Counted from the first letter of the stretch, positions 35,350 to 44,237 are shown. The stretch: DNA of 64,000 bases from QHWT01 sp963755695 (GCA_963755695.1 CAVWLB010000001.1:1054001-1118000), one strand, 5' to 3'. Notes: generated by a model not told the origin, from the sequence alone. Numbers and translations: made by a program.

Positions 35350-36894
35350 CTATTGGAATTCTTTCAGCGACGGCCAGAGTTGCGACAGCGGTGTCCTGAT
35401 GCCGCGGCAGATGAATATCGGCAGGTGGTTCTCGTACGGCATGCAGTCGCCGCAGTCGGTTTCGCCGACCTGCTCGACCGAGGTGAACAGCTCATCGAGA
35501 CGCACCCGCGAACGCGACAACACCACGAGCACCTCGCCGGTATGGCGCCCGGGACCCCAGATCCAGTAGTTGTTGTGTCCGCTGAGCGCCGGGATCTTTC
35601 GGTCGCCAGCCAGCCGCTCGATGGCTCCGGCCTCGCCGTAGTTGCCGGCGAACACCGCGGCCACCTGACGCTCCGCCGGCGACAGGCGGTCCCAGGCGGC
35701 GCCGATCCGGGCGACGAAACGGTCCCACCCCTGGCGATCGGCGAAAAATTGCGGCAGCCGTCCGAGTGTCTGCCGCTCCTCGGTCGAGGGGGCGATCCCG
35801 AACCACCGGCTGTAACGGACGTAGGTGTCGACAGGCAGTAGCGGCACTGCAAACGGGACCGTTACCGCACCACCCAACAGCAAAACGACGATCGTTGCGG
35901 CCCGGGTGGCAGCACGCGTCGCGTGCGCCGCCCACCACGTGCCACCGGCAGCGAACAGCATTGGATACGCAGGCAGGAGATAGCTGCTGCGGCTCGTGCG
36001 ATTGGCAATCAGAATCGCTGCGACGGCGAGAAACGTCATACCAAGCAGCCGATACCGTGCGAACCGGCGAACGAACAGAAGCGCCAGCAGGCCGGCACCC
36101 CAGATGGGCAGAGACAGCGGATGCAGGTTCAGCACCTGATCGGTTAGAAACGACCAGGGCGTATTCGTCAGCATCTTGTCGCGGCTCGCGTTGCGAATGA
36201 ATTCGAGCGTCGCCCAGTGGTGAGCGATCTGCCAGAGGACATGTGGCAGGAACAGCAGCGTTGCGACGATACCTGCGAGCCAGGGACCGCGGGTCAGGAG
36301 GTGGCGACGCTCCGGCGTCAGGATCAAACCAACCACGATGCCTGCCGCCAGCCAGAGCACGCTGATCTTGTTGAGAAGCCCGAGTCCCAGGATCGCGCCA
36401 AGCGCGAGCCACTTCGCGTTCGTCGGCCGGTCGAGGATATCGATCATGACGCGCGCGGCGAGCGTCCAGACGAGGGCATCGAAGACGTTCATTGAATAGA
36501 AGCTGCCGGTCCCGAGCATTTCCGGGGCGACGGCAGCGGCCACCATCGCGAGGGTTTCGCCAAACCGGTCCGCACCCAGGCGCCGCGCAATCGAGCCGGT
36601 CAGCCAGACGGTCGCGGCCGTGGCCAGTGCTGCGATCGCCCGTAGCGCGAGCAGCGATTCTCCAGCCAGGTGACGAACCATCCACAGAATCGCAATCGAG
36701 AGCGGCGGGTGATCCACGTAGCCCCACGCCAGCCGGTGACTGCACGCGAGATAGTAGAACTCGTCGCGGAAGTAGTGATCCACGCCGGCCGCAATCATCA
36801 GCAGCACGAAGACTGCTCCCGGGACGATGAGCCCCGGCATGGACAACAGCAACGATCTGTCGCGCGGAGCGTGCTGATACGATTCAGCCGCCAT
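35350..36894 (-). CDS. Glycosyltransferase family 39 membrane protein
   Basis: A 514-residue protein with about 11 membrane helices. The first periplasmic loop has the family acidic motif in DHYFRDEFYYLACSHRLAWG (catalytic-type DE), followed by YVDHPPLSIAIL. This is the ArnT/PMT-like GT-C fold, which moves a sugar from a lipid carrier to an acceptor on the outer face of the inner membrane. The C-terminal 150 residues are soluble (WDRLSPAERQVAAVFAGNYG). The start ATG 36894 overlaps the divergent gene start by two bases (CATG). The donor and acceptor are unknown. Confidence 0.85.
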   Translation of the reverse strand: MAAESYQHAPRDRSLLLSMPGLIVPGAVFVLLMIAAGVDHYFRDEFYYLACSHRLAWGYVDHPPLSIAILWMVRHLAGESLLALRAIAALATAATVWLTGSIARRLGADRFGETLAMVAAAVAPEMLGTGSFYSMNVFDALVWTLAARVMIDILDRPTNAKWLALGAILGLGLLNKISVLWLAAGIVVGLILTPERRHLLTRGPWLAGIVATLLFLPHVLWQIAHHWATLEFIRNASRDKMLTNTPWSFLTDQVLNLHPLSLPIWGAGLLALLFVRRFARYRLLGMTFLAVAAILIANRTSRSSYLLPAYPMLFAAGGTWWAAHATRAATRAATIVVLLLGGAVTVPFAVPLLPVDTYVRYSRWFGIAPSTEERQTLGRLPQFFADRQGWDRFVARIGAAWDRLSPAERQVAAVFAGNYGEAGAIERLAGDRKIPALSGHNNYWIWGPGRHTGEVLVVLSRSRVRLDELFTSVEQVGETDCGDCMPYENHLPIFICRGIRTPLSQLWPSLKEFQ

Positions 36895-37255
36895 GGCCGA
36901 CTTCACCCCAGCTCCAGTGAAACCGACGGTGGACATCGCGATACTCGAGCAGCTCGACGTCCGCGTCGGGACCATTGTCGCCGTCGAGGACATCCCGAAG
37001 TCTACTCGACTGGTCCGACTGGTGGTCGACTTCGGGGACCACCGGCGCCCGATTGTTGCCGGGCTCAAGCAGGAGCGGCCGGATCCGAACGAAATCACCG
37101 GCCGGCAGGCTCTCTTCGTCGTCAATCTGCCGCCGCGCGAGATGATGGGGCAGCGATCCGAGGGCATGCTGTTCGATCTTGGTTACGCCGACGGCGTGCG
37201 GCCGGTACTTGCGGTGCCGGAATCACCGGTGCCGAACGGCGCGCGAGCGGGATAG
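36893..37255 (+). CDS. csaA: CsaA-like tRNA-binding-domain protein
   Basis: A 120-residue OB-fold protein with LDVRVGTIVAVEDIPKSTRLVRL and IVAGLKQ in the first half, and MMGQRSEGMLF in the second; this is the EMAP/CsaA tRNA-binding domain as found at the end of methionyl-tRNA synthetase. CsaA homologues are dimers that bind tRNA or act as export chaperones. The length matches stand-alone CsaA. The start codon overlaps that of the divergent GT39 gene. There is no Shine-Dalgarno sequence; a TACGAT box lies nine bases upstream, so the message may be leaderless. Confidence 0.8.
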   Translation: MADFTPAPVKPTVDIAILEQLDVRVGTIVAVEDIPKSTRLVRLVVDFGDHRRPIVAGLKQERPDPNEITGRQALFVVNLPPREMMGQRSEGMLFDLGYADGVRPVLAVPESPVPNGARAG

Positions 37256-37276
37256 GATTCCCGCAGGAGGGTGCCG

Positions 37277-38269
37277 ATGCGGTCATGCGTGGGGCGTTTC
37301 GTGGTCGTGCTGCTCGCGTTTCTGCCGGCGGAGGCCGGTTCGCAAGCGCCAGCCACCCACCGGTTCACGCCCACCCAGTTCTATACGACCTATTCCTTCG
37401 CGCATCCGCCGGCGCTGCATATCAAGCCGGGCGACCGCGTGATCACCAAGACGATCGACGCGGCGGGCACTGACTGGGACGGCAAGTCCGTCTCTCCGGG
37501 CGGCAATCCGCAGACCGGACCGTTCTTCATCGACGGCGCCGAGCCGGACGACATGCTGGTGGTGACGTTCGACAAAATCGAACCCAATCGATCCACCGGC
37601 TACTCCGGCAGCCTGCTGGCGCCGTATGCCGTCACGCCGCAGTCGATTGCTGCGCGCACCGATCGCGAACCGAAGCGGATGATCTGGAACATCGACAAGT
37701 CGAAAGGGATCGTCTGGATCGATTCACCGGATCTCACGCCTTCGCACCTGGAGCTGCCGCTCAAGCCGATGCTCGGATGCGTCGCCGTCGCACCCGCACG
37801 CAAGGAGGCGATCGCGGCGATCACGCCCGGCGCGTTCGGCGGCAACATGGATTACGCCGGACTCAACGCCGGCGTGAAACTGATGCTGCCGGTCAACGAG
37901 CCTGGCGCGCTGCTCTTTCTCGGCGACGGCCACGCCCGCATGGGCGAAGCGGAGGCGGCCGGCACCGGCGTCGAAACATCGATGGACGTCGAGTTCACCG
38001 TCGCGCTCGTCAAGAAGAAGCCGATTGCGTGGCCGCGGCTCGAGAGCGACACCCACATCATGGTGCTCGGCAGCGCGCGGCCGCTGCTCGAAGCGTTTCA
38101 GAGTGCCACGACTGAAATGCAGAAATGGCTGATCGCCGAATACGGTTTCTCCGAGCGCGGCGCGTCGACGTTCATGGGGCAGGCGCTCGAGTACGAGATC
38201 GCCAACGTCGTCGATCCGAATTTCACCGTGGTCGCCAAGATGCGGAAGGCACTCCTGCCGCCGCGGTAA
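37277..38269 (+). CDS. Exported acetamidase/formamidase-family protein
   Basis: A 330-residue protein with signal peptide (MRSCVGRFVVVLLAFLPAEAG) and the FmdA/AmdA fold: HIKPGDRVITKTIDAAG near the start, AEPDDMLVVTFDKIEPN, GCVAVAPARKEAIAAITPG and GDGHARMGEAEAAGTGVE. Family enzymes hydrolyse short amides to acid and ammonia, but exported acidobacterial members are uncharacterised. AGGAGG at 37265-37270 is spaced six bases from ATG 37277, which decides against GTG 37271. It follows csaA by 21 bp, so the two may be co-transcribed. Confidence 0.85.
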   Translation: MRSCVGRFVVVLLAFLPAEAGSQAPATHRFTPTQFYTTYSFAHPPALHIKPGDRVITKTIDAAGTDWDGKSVSPGGNPQTGPFFIDGAEPDDMLVVTFDKIEPNRSTGYSGSLLAPYAVTPQSIAARTDREPKRMIWNIDKSKGIVWIDSPDLTPSHLELPLKPMLGCVAVAPARKEAIAAITPGAFGGNMDYAGLNAGVKLMLPVNEPGALLFLGDGHARMGEAEAAGTGVETSMDVEFTVALVKKKPIAWPRLESDTHIMVLGSARPLLEAFQSATTEMQKWLIAEYGFSERGASTFMGQALEYEIANVVDPNFTVVAKMRKALLPPR

Positions 38270-38586
38270 AGACCGCAGGGTCAAACGCGCTGCATCTCGA
38301 AAGCTACGAGAAGCCTTCCGCGCCGCGAACTACCGTGGGAACCTTTCGCCGTGCGCCATCGTGACGTAACACGTCGGTCGTTACTACCCGACACGTACTT
38401 CAAACCGCCGTATTCTTCGCCGCCAAAAGGGCACTGATTCCCTGTTTTGCCACCCGAAATGGCCGCCTTTAATCTCTCGCTCTTTTGCTCGCGGCCAGCG
38501 CGAACCACGGAGGGTTTCTTCTCGTCCTACACATGATCACTGTAATCAGAGTGAAGGGGTTTCGGGTGGAAGGGCAGAAAGAGGCC
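38270..38586. other. Intergenic region without recognised feature
   Basis: This 317-bp gap between the formamidase and PLD-like genes is less GC-rich than its surroundings in the second half. I see no ORF with a known product, no tandem repeat and no strong terminator hairpin. It probably holds the promoter of the PLD-like gene, but I cannot assign boxes with confidence. Confidence 0.4.
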
Positions 38587-40158
38587 ATGACTCGAGTTGC
38601 GGCCCATGTTCGTCTCGGTAAGGCGATCGTTTCAGGCTGCATCCTCGCGGCGATCTCGTTTGTATCGCCGGCGGCACAGGGAGCAGGCGAATGGATCTGT
38701 GACGACTCCTATCAGGATTGCCGGGCTCCGATCATCAACGCCATCAAGAGCGAGCCCGTCACCGGCGGCATCGACGTGTCCTTCTGGTTCATGACCGACT
38801 GGAGATATGTCGATGCGCTGATCGGCGCGTGGAAGCGCGGCGTGCCGGTTCGCGTGATTGTCGATCTGAAGGCTGACTCAGCGTACGCAGCCAACAAGGC
38901 TGAGCGCGACCGAATGGTGGCGGCCGGCATTCCGATCCGCGTCTACACTGGCTCCGCGATCAACCACTGGAAGCTGTTCCTCTTCGCCGGACAGCGAAGA
39001 TTGAACTTCAGCGCGGCCAATTTTGCCAACGGCTCCTACTCGCCGGTCGTGCCGTATACGTCGTACGTGGACGAGGTGGTCTACTTCACGAATGAGGCCG
39101 CCATCGTCAACAGCTTCCAGACGAAGTTCGACGACCGCTGGACGAACACGGTGAAGTTCAAGAATCTGGCGAACATCGCCGGTCCGCTGACCCGCAACTA
39201 TCCGGTCTATCCGATCGACCCAAGTCTCAACTTCGTGCCCGAACGGAATTTTGAAAACCGGCTCCGTAGCCAGATCGGTCTCGAGGGTCGCAATCCGAAT
39301 AATCCCAACCTCGTGCCTCATATCGACGCGATCATTTTCCGCATCACGTCCGCCAAGATCCCCGACGCGCTCATCGCGCGCGTCCAGGCAGGCGTTCCGG
39401 TCCGGCTCATCAACGAAAAGCGGCAGTACCGCTCGACCAGGTACTTCTGGGACGCGTACAACATCGACCGCCTTTACAAGGCTGGCGTGCGGATCAAGAT
39501 GAAGGACAACTTTACCGATCAGGACATGCACCAGAAGTCGATCATTCTGCACAGCCGGGGGCGGGCCGTCACGCCGTCACCGATGGTGGTCTTCGGCTCA
39601 TCGAACTGGACCAGCGCCTCGGCCGGACGTCAGGAAGAGCACAACTACTTCACCACCGAGCCGTGGATGGTCGACTGGTTCACCGAGCAGTTCGAGCGGA
39701 AGTGGAACAACCTCAAGGCGGACGGCACGCCGATCGGGACGGACGTGTTCATTCCGTTCAAGCCGCTGCCGCCCGCCGCACCGATCTACGCATCTCCCGC
39801 AAACAACGCGGTGGGCGTCGGCACCTCGGTCACGCTCAAGTGGGAAGGTGGCTGGTGGGCGCACAAGTACAACATCTATCTCGATACGAAGGCGACGTTC
39901 AGCGCCCCGCTCGTCGTCGATTTCATGCCCGGGTCTGCGACCGCCGGAGTGACGACGGCCAAGGAGTCGTTCGCGGTGACGGGACTACAGCCGTCGACGA
40001 CCTATTACTGGAAGATCGTCAGCAAGACGATGGCTGACGTCACGAAGTCCGGACCGACCTGGCACTTCACGACTGGTCCGGCGGCGACTCCATCCGCGTC
40101 CGCGGGTTCCAAATCCACGGGCACCTCGTCCTCACCGAGCGTTATCGCCTTCCCGTAG
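38587..40158 (+). CDS. Secreted phospholipase-D-like protein with C-terminal Fn3-like domain
   Basis: A 523-residue protein with signal peptide (GKAIVSGCILAAISFVSPAAQ). It has two PLD half-sites: NHWKLFLFAGQRRLNFSAANF near residue 122 and MHQKSIILHSRGR ... VFGSSNWT near residues 315-340. Both keep His and Lys, but the Asp of the HxKxxxxD motif is replaced (Ala and His), so activity as a standard PLD is doubtful. A fibronectin-III-like domain follows (ASPANNAVGVGTSVTLKWEG ... LQPSTTYYWKI), then a Ser/Thr-rich tail. AGAGG precedes ATG 38587; ATG 38533 is possible but would hide the signal peptide. Confidence 0.8.
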   Translation: MTRVAAHVRLGKAIVSGCILAAISFVSPAAQGAGEWICDDSYQDCRAPIINAIKSEPVTGGIDVSFWFMTDWRYVDALIGAWKRGVPVRVIVDLKADSAYAANKAERDRMVAAGIPIRVYTGSAINHWKLFLFAGQRRLNFSAANFANGSYSPVVPYTSYVDEVVYFTNEAAIVNSFQTKFDDRWTNTVKFKNLANIAGPLTRNYPVYPIDPSLNFVPERNFENRLRSQIGLEGRNPNNPNLVPHIDAIIFRITSAKIPDALIARVQAGVPVRLINEKRQYRSTRYFWDAYNIDRLYKAGVRIKMKDNFTDQDMHQKSIILHSRGRAVTPSPMVVFGSSNWTSASAGRQEEHNYFTTEPWMVDWFTEQFERKWNNLKADGTPIGTDVFIPFKPLPPAAPIYASPANNAVGVGTSVTLKWEGGWWAHKYNIYLDTKATFSAPLVVDFMPGSATAGVTTAKESFAVTGLQPSTTYYWKIVSKTMADVTKSGPTWHFTTGPAATPSASAGSKSTGTSSSPSVIAFP

Positions 40159-40178
40159 CGCGCGATTGCGTGGACTGC

Positions 40179-40218
40179 CTCGGACTGCTATATCTGCCTA
40201 CGGATGTAGCAGTCCGAG
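40179..40218. terminator. Strong hairpin after the PLD-like gene
   Basis: Perfect 12-bp arms CTCGGACTGCTA (40179-40190) and TAGCAGTCCGAG (40207-40218) enclose a 16-base loop. It starts 20 bases after the stop. No T-run follows, so it may be a Rho-type or mRNA-protecting hairpin rather than an intrinsic terminator. Confidence 0.5.
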
Positions 40219-40236
40219 CGTCGTTGTGCTCAGGCG

Positions 40237-41118
40237 ATGGGACCAGTCATCTTTCTGCTTTTCGTGTTGGCTGCGCGATACGGCGACGCGGCACAGCGGC
40301 AGGCGCCCGCGGCGTCGCCCGTGCAGTTGCAGGCGCTCATCGAAGGACGGGGATCGCCGCTCGTGATGCTCGGGGGCGGGACGGTTGGCGCCGCGGAATT
40401 CGCTCCGCATGCTCACACCCTCGCCGAGGACCATCGGGTGATCCGCCTCGAGACGATCAACGTGGAGCGTGCGCACACGGGCGAGGCTCTACCCAGAGGC
40501 TACTCGGTGCGGACCGAGAGTGCCGCAATGGCCAGAGCACTCGATCGGTTGCAGATCGATGCCCCAATCGACCTGGTCGGTCACTCGTTCGGTGCGCTCG
40601 TTGCACTGGACTACGCACTCGACCACCCGCACCGGATTCATACCCTGACGCTCGCCGAGCCGCCGGCGTTCTGGATTGTTCCAGCCGCGGAACTCCGCGA
40701 CTCGCCGCAGATGAAGTCGATGGTCGAACTCACTCGCGAGTTGAGGCCCGACGGCGTGCCGACCGACGATCAACTCGCGCGCTTTCGTTGTGCACTGGGC
40801 ACGTGCGCCGACCCGCCGTCTCCTAACGACGCGGCCCGGCCGGACTGGGAGCGGCGCCGAGCGGCGTTGCGTGGTCTCTCGACGGTTGCGGAACACACAG
40901 ACGATTCTGAACGGCTGAAGACGTTTCGCCGTCCCGTGCTCATCATGACGGGTGCCCAAACCGTTTCATTTCATCGGCGGATCGACGATCTGCTTGCCAG
41001 CTACCTTCCCAAAGCGGAACGAGTGGAGTTGCCCGGCGGCCACAGCGCTCCCGCGTCGGCTCCCGACACGTTCATCGCCGAATTAGAGGCGTTTCTCCTG
41101 CGTCATCGCTACGACTGA
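40237..41118 (+). CDS. Alpha/beta hydrolase
   Basis: A 293-residue protein with a signal peptide (MGPVIFLLFVLAARYGDAAQ). The nucleophile elbow is LVGHSFGALVALDYAL (Ser about residue 119), the acid is probably in the segment after VLIMTGAQ, and the catalytic His is in LPGGHSAPASAP near the end. The fold matches periplasmic esterases or hydrolases of the alpha/beta family. Substrate unknown. It is followed 17 bp later by a DUF488 gene with its own Shine-Dalgarno sequence. Confidence 0.83.
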   Translation: MGPVIFLLFVLAARYGDAAQRQAPAASPVQLQALIEGRGSPLVMLGGGTVGAAEFAPHAHTLAEDHRVIRLETINVERAHTGEALPRGYSVRTESAAMARALDRLQIDAPIDLVGHSFGALVALDYALDHPHRIHTLTLAEPPAFWIVPAAELRDSPQMKSMVELTRELRPDGVPTDDQLARFRCALGTCADPPSPNDAARPDWERRRAALRGLSTVAEHTDDSERLKTFRRPVLIMTGAQTVSFHRRIDDLLASYLPKAERVELPGGHSAPASAPDTFIAELEAFLLRHRYD

Positions 41119-41135
41119 TCGAGGAGGAGACGGGA

Positions 41136-41525
41136 GTGGCGATTCGAATCGTGCGGTTCGGCAGCGCGAAGCAGCGAGGCGAGGGTGTCAGGCTCGGAAC
41201 CGTGCGGCGCCCACCGCGCGGGGTCCGGAAGGAAAACTACGCGCGCGAACATTGGTTCGACGTGTGGCTGCCCAATCTGGCCCCGAGCACCTCTCTGGTT
41301 CAGTCCGGGCGCGGTCTCCAGGATCCCGAGGACTGGCGGCGGTTCGCCTCGCGCTATCGCGCCGAGATGGCGAAACCGGAAGCCAGCCGTCTGCTCGACG
41401 CGCTGGCCGCCCTCTCACACGACGCGGATTTTTCGGTGGGCTGCTATTGTGAGGACGAGCAGCGGTGTCATCGGTCGGTGTTACGGGAGATTCTCCGCGA
41501 GCACGGAGCGAAGATCGTTTCGTAA
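41136..41525 (+). CDS. DUF488-family protein
   Basis: A 129-residue protein with the family words LGTVRRPPRGVRKENYAREHW (first part LGTVRRPPRGV), FASRYRAEM and the cysteine-containing motif GCYCEDEQRCHRSVLREIL. DUF488 proteins are small, cytoplasmic and of unclear function, with a conserved CxCE...CHR segment suggesting a metal or redox role. The GTG start has a good GAGGAGGAG Shine-Dalgarno sequence nine to fifteen bases upstream. Confidence 0.85.
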   Translation: MAIRIVRFGSAKQRGEGVRLGTVRRPPRGVRKENYAREHWFDVWLPNLAPSTSLVQSGRGLQDPEDWRRFASRYRAEMAKPEASRLLDALAALSHDADFSVGCYCEDEQRCHRSVLREILREHGAKIVS

Positions 41526-41536
41526 ATCGGGAGCCA

Positions 41537-41565
41537 TGGACCGACGGGACGCGGCTGAGTATAAA
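41537..41565 (+). promoter_or_regulatory. Promoter candidate, leaderless start
   Basis: TGGACC (41537-41542), a 17-bp spacer and TATAAA (41560-41565) fit a sigma-70 promoter. The GTG start codon at 41574 is eight bases after the -10 and there is no Shine-Dalgarno sequence, so transcription would begin at or next to the start codon. Confidence 0.5.
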
Positions 41566-41573
41566 GTGGGGCA

Positions 41574-42290
41574 GTGCCGCACACTCCATCCCGTGTAGAC
41601 CTCGCTCGCGTCGAGCGGTCGATCGTTCAGCTCTCGCTCGATCTCACATCCATCGACGAAGCCATCGAGACGGCGGCGGTCGGGGTCGCCGCTGGGGTCG
41701 ACTGGCTCGAAGCGGGAACTCCGCTGCTGCTGGCCGAGGGGCTGCACGCGGTCGAGAAACTCCGCGCGCGGTTTCCCGATCACCCGATCGTCGCGGATCT
41801 CAAGACCATGGACGGCGGATACCTCGAAGCCGAGATGATGGCCAAGGCGGGTGCCGACTTTGTCGTCGTCATGGGACGGGCCCACGAGGCCACGATCCGC
41901 CGCGTGGTCCAGGCCGGGCGGGATTTCGGGATCCGGATCATGGGGGACAACCTCGGCGCGACCGACCGGGTCACGTGCGCGGAGTGGATGGAAGGGCTTG
42001 GCGTCGACGTGATCGTCCATCACATCGGGTTCGACGAGCGGGGCCTGGTCCACGGGCTAAGCCCGCTCGACGAAATCAACGAGGTCGTCGCTGCGGTCTC
42101 GATTCCGGTGCAGGCAGTTGGGGGCCTCTCGATTCAGCAGGCGGTCGAGTGCGCGAAACGCGGCGCACCGCTGGTGGTCGTGGGCGCACCGCTCGTGATC
42201 GACGGCGCCGCCTTCCGTCCCGCGGATTCCAATCTGTTTCCAACGCTGAAGAAGATCTGCGACGACGTCCACGCGGTGGCAATAAGATGA
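41574..42290 (+). CDS. 3-hexulose-6-phosphate synthase-like / KGPDC-family TIM barrel
   Basis: A 238-residue protein of the OMP-decarboxylase suprafamily. The metal/catalytic motif DxKxxD is VADLKTMDGG (about residues 73-82), EAGTPLLLAEG binds the substrate region, and VGGLSIQQAV and VVVGAPLVI form the phosphate end. Relatives are hexulose-phosphate synthase (formaldehyde fixation) and 3-keto-L-gulonate-6-phosphate decarboxylase (ascorbate/gulonate use). No hexulose-6-phosphate isomerase gene is next to it, and the following genes are dehydrogenases and an isomerase, so a sugar or polyol pathway is more likely than formaldehyde fixation. Confidence 0.8.
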   Translation: MPHTPSRVDLARVERSIVQLSLDLTSIDEAIETAAVGVAAGVDWLEAGTPLLLAEGLHAVEKLRARFPDHPIVADLKTMDGGYLEAEMMAKAGADFVVVMGRAHEATIRRVVQAGRDFGIRIMGDNLGATDRVTCAEWMEGLGVDVIVHHIGFDERGLVHGLSPLDEINEVVAAVSIPVQAVGGLSIQQAVECAKRGAPLVVVGAPLVIDGAAFRPADSNLFPTLKKICDDVHAVAIR

Positions 42291-42420
42291 GGTCCGCGGT
42301 CCGAGGTTCGAGGTCCGACGTTCGAGGTCCGAGCTCCGAAGCCCGAAGCCCGAAGCCCGAAGCCCGAAGCCCGAGCTAAGTCCTGAGCCACCATGAGCCC
42401 TGATCCGTGAGCCATAAGCC
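42291..42420. repeat. Heptamer repeat, locus 6
   Basis: Units in one register show the family logic: CGAGGTT, CGAGGTC, CGACGTT, CGAGCTC, then five CGAAGCC, ending in TGAGCCA/TGAGCCC words. AGTCCTGAGCC at 42379-42389 is the complement of the core 11-mer GGCTCAGGACT. It separates the HPS-like gene from the Zn-ADH gene. Confidence 0.85.
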
Positions 42421-43464
42421 ATGAACATGTCCGCCATTGTCCACTACGCGCTCGAGCCGGGTGCGGTTGAACTGCGCGAGATTACGGTGCCCGAGATCGC
42501 CGACGATCAAGTGCTCCTCCAGGTCGGAGCGGTGTCGGTGTGCGGGTCGGATGTGCACCAGGCGTGGAACACGCATTCCTGGCCGGTGAACGTGCCGGTC
42601 GTGCTCGGGCACGAGTTCGGAGGTACCGTCGCGAAGGTCGGGCGCGCGGTGCGCGGCGTCAAAGAAGGGGACCGCGTGGTCAGCGAGACGGCCGCACAGA
42701 TCTGCGGCGAATGTGTGCTTTGTCGAACCGGCCGCTACAACCTGTGCCCATCACGCAAGGGCTTCGGTTACGGGATCGATGGCGCCATGGCCCAGTGGGT
42801 GTGCGTGCCCGGCCGCTGCCTTCATCAGATTCCCGCCACGCTTCCCTTTGATATCGCGTGTCTCTCCGAGCCCCATGCTGTCGCGTATAACGCGATGTGC
42901 GTGAACTCGACGATCCGTCCGGGGGACGCGGTGGTCGTGCTCGGGCCTGGTCCCATCGGGTTGTTGTGCGCGCGGATGGCAGCACTGTCTGGTGCGGATC
43001 CGCTGATCGTTGCGGGCTTGACCGCCGACGGTCCACGGCTTCAGGCAGCCCGCGACCTCGGTGCCACGCATACCGTCGACATTCAGACGGAAGGCATTGA
43101 CGAGATCGTCCGCAATCAGGCGCCGCTCGGCGCGGATCTCGTCTGCGATGCGTCGGGATCGAGCCGTACGCTGGAGCTCGCGCTGCGGCTGGTCAGGCCT
43201 GACGGAGAGGTCACGAAAGTCGGCTGGTCGCCGCAGACGGTCGCGACCGACATCAACCCGCTCGTGCAGCGCAACGTCCGGCTCCAGGGATCCTTCAGTC
43301 ACAACTATCCGATTTGGGAGAAGGTGATCCACCTGCTCGATCGCCGGCTGACCAAGCCCGAGAAAATCATCGGACTGCGAGCGCCGCTCGAAGGGTGGCG
43401 CGACGCTTTCGAGGCCATGCACGAGGGACGGGTAATCAAATCGGTATTGATGCCCGTGCCATGA
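42421..43464 (+). CDS. Zinc-dependent medium-chain alcohol dehydrogenase
   Basis: A 347-residue MDR enzyme. Catalytic zinc ligands are the Cys of SVCGSDVHQ and the His-Glu of VVLGHEFGGTV. The structural zinc set is ICGECVLCRTGRYNLC with four Cys. The NAD(P) loop is VLGPGPIGLLCARM. It resembles L-threonine/sorbitol/galactitol-type dehydrogenases, so a polyol or sugar alcohol is a plausible substrate. The stop overlaps the SDR start as ATGA. ATG 42427 is an alternative start two codons in. The upstream spacer is a repeat array, with no clear Shine-Dalgarno sequence. Confidence 0.9.
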   Translation: MNMSAIVHYALEPGAVELREITVPEIADDQVLLQVGAVSVCGSDVHQAWNTHSWPVNVPVVLGHEFGGTVAKVGRAVRGVKEGDRVVSETAAQICGECVLCRTGRYNLCPSRKGFGYGIDGAMAQWVCVPGRCLHQIPATLPFDIACLSEPHAVAYNAMCVNSTIRPGDAVVVLGPGPIGLLCARMAALSGADPLIVAGLTADGPRLQAARDLGATHTVDIQTEGIDEIVRNQAPLGADLVCDASGSSRTLELALRLVRPDGEVTKVGWSPQTVATDINPLVQRNVRLQGSFSHNYPIWEKVIHLLDRRLTKPEKIIGLRAPLEGWRDAFEAMHEGRVIKSVLMPVP

Positions 43465-44237
43465 GCGCCCTTCCTGCGAAGGTTGCGCTGATTACCGGGT
43501 CCACCTCCGGGATCGGCCGCGGAATCGCCGAGCATTTCGCTTCCCTTGGCGCGCGGGTTGTCGTGCACGGTCGTCGTGAGGCCCAGGCCGGCGAGATTGC
43601 CGAAGCGCTTCGGCGTGGAGGACATGAAGCCGCGTTCGTGGCGACCGATCTCGCCGAAGTCGATGGATGCCGACGGGCGGTCGGCTTCACCATCGATCGC
43701 TACGGCGGCATCGACATCCTCGTGAACAACGCAGCATTGACCACCCGCGGGTATCTCGAAGACGCGCCGGTCGAGATGTGGGACAGGGTCATCAACGTGA
43801 ACCTGCGCGCGCCATTTCTCTGCCTGCAGGAAGCGGTGCGATCGATGAAGACCCGTGGTGGAGGCTCGATCGTCAACATCGGATCGGTGAACGCGTATAT
43901 CGGCGAGCCGAAGCTCGGGCCGTATTCGGTTTCGAAGGGCGGGCTGATGACCCTCACCCGTAACGCTGCGGCGACGTTGAATCGCTATCGTATTCGCGTG
44001 AACCAGATCAACGTCGGCTGGACGCTGACGGAAGGGGAAGAGCGGGTCAAACGCGAGGAAGAGCACGACCCCGGCTGGCTCCCCAAGGCGATTGCCACGC
44101 GCCCGTTCGGACGGATGCTCACACCGCGCGACGTCGCGCTTGCCGCAGAGTACTTCGCCAGCGACGCCAGCGAAGCCATTACCGGGACGATCATGGATTT
44201 CGAGCAGTACCCGGTCGGAGCGCCGCCGAACTGGTGA
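43461..44237 (+). CDS. Short-chain dehydrogenase/reductase
   Basis: A 258-residue classical SDR: cofactor loop TGSTSGIGRGIAEHF, NNAAL near residue 90, and the catalytic triad Ser (NIGSVNAY) and Tyr-x3-Lys (YSVSKGG). It oxidises or reduces a hydroxyl group with NAD(P). It is translationally coupled to the Zn-ADH gene; two consecutive dehydrogenases and an isomerase suggest stepwise oxidation and rearrangement of a polyol or sugar acid. The exact substrate cannot be read from the sequence. Confidence 0.92.
   Translation: MSALPAKVALITGSTSGIGRGIAEHFASLGARVVVHGRREAQAGEIAEALRRGGHEAAFVATDLAEVDGCRRAVGFTIDRYGGIDILVNNAALTTRGYLEDAPVEMWDRVINVNLRAPFLCLQEAVRSMKTRGGGSIVNIGSVNAYIGEPKLGPYSVSKGGLMTLTRNAAATLNRYRIRVNQINVGWTLTEGEERVKREEEHDPGWLPKAIATRPFGRMLTPRDVALAAEYFASDASEAITGTIMDFEQYPVGAPPNW

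Noticed and set aside
40179..40218. tRNA-like cloverleaf
   Set aside because: Only one long stem is present; there is no anticodon or T-arm pattern and no CCA-type end. I saw no convincing tRNA elsewhere either.
41574..42290. Formaldehyde fixation by the ribulose-monophosphate pathway
   Set aside because: No 6-phospho-3-hexuloisomerase lies beside the HPS-like gene, and the following genes fit polyol or sugar oxidation better.
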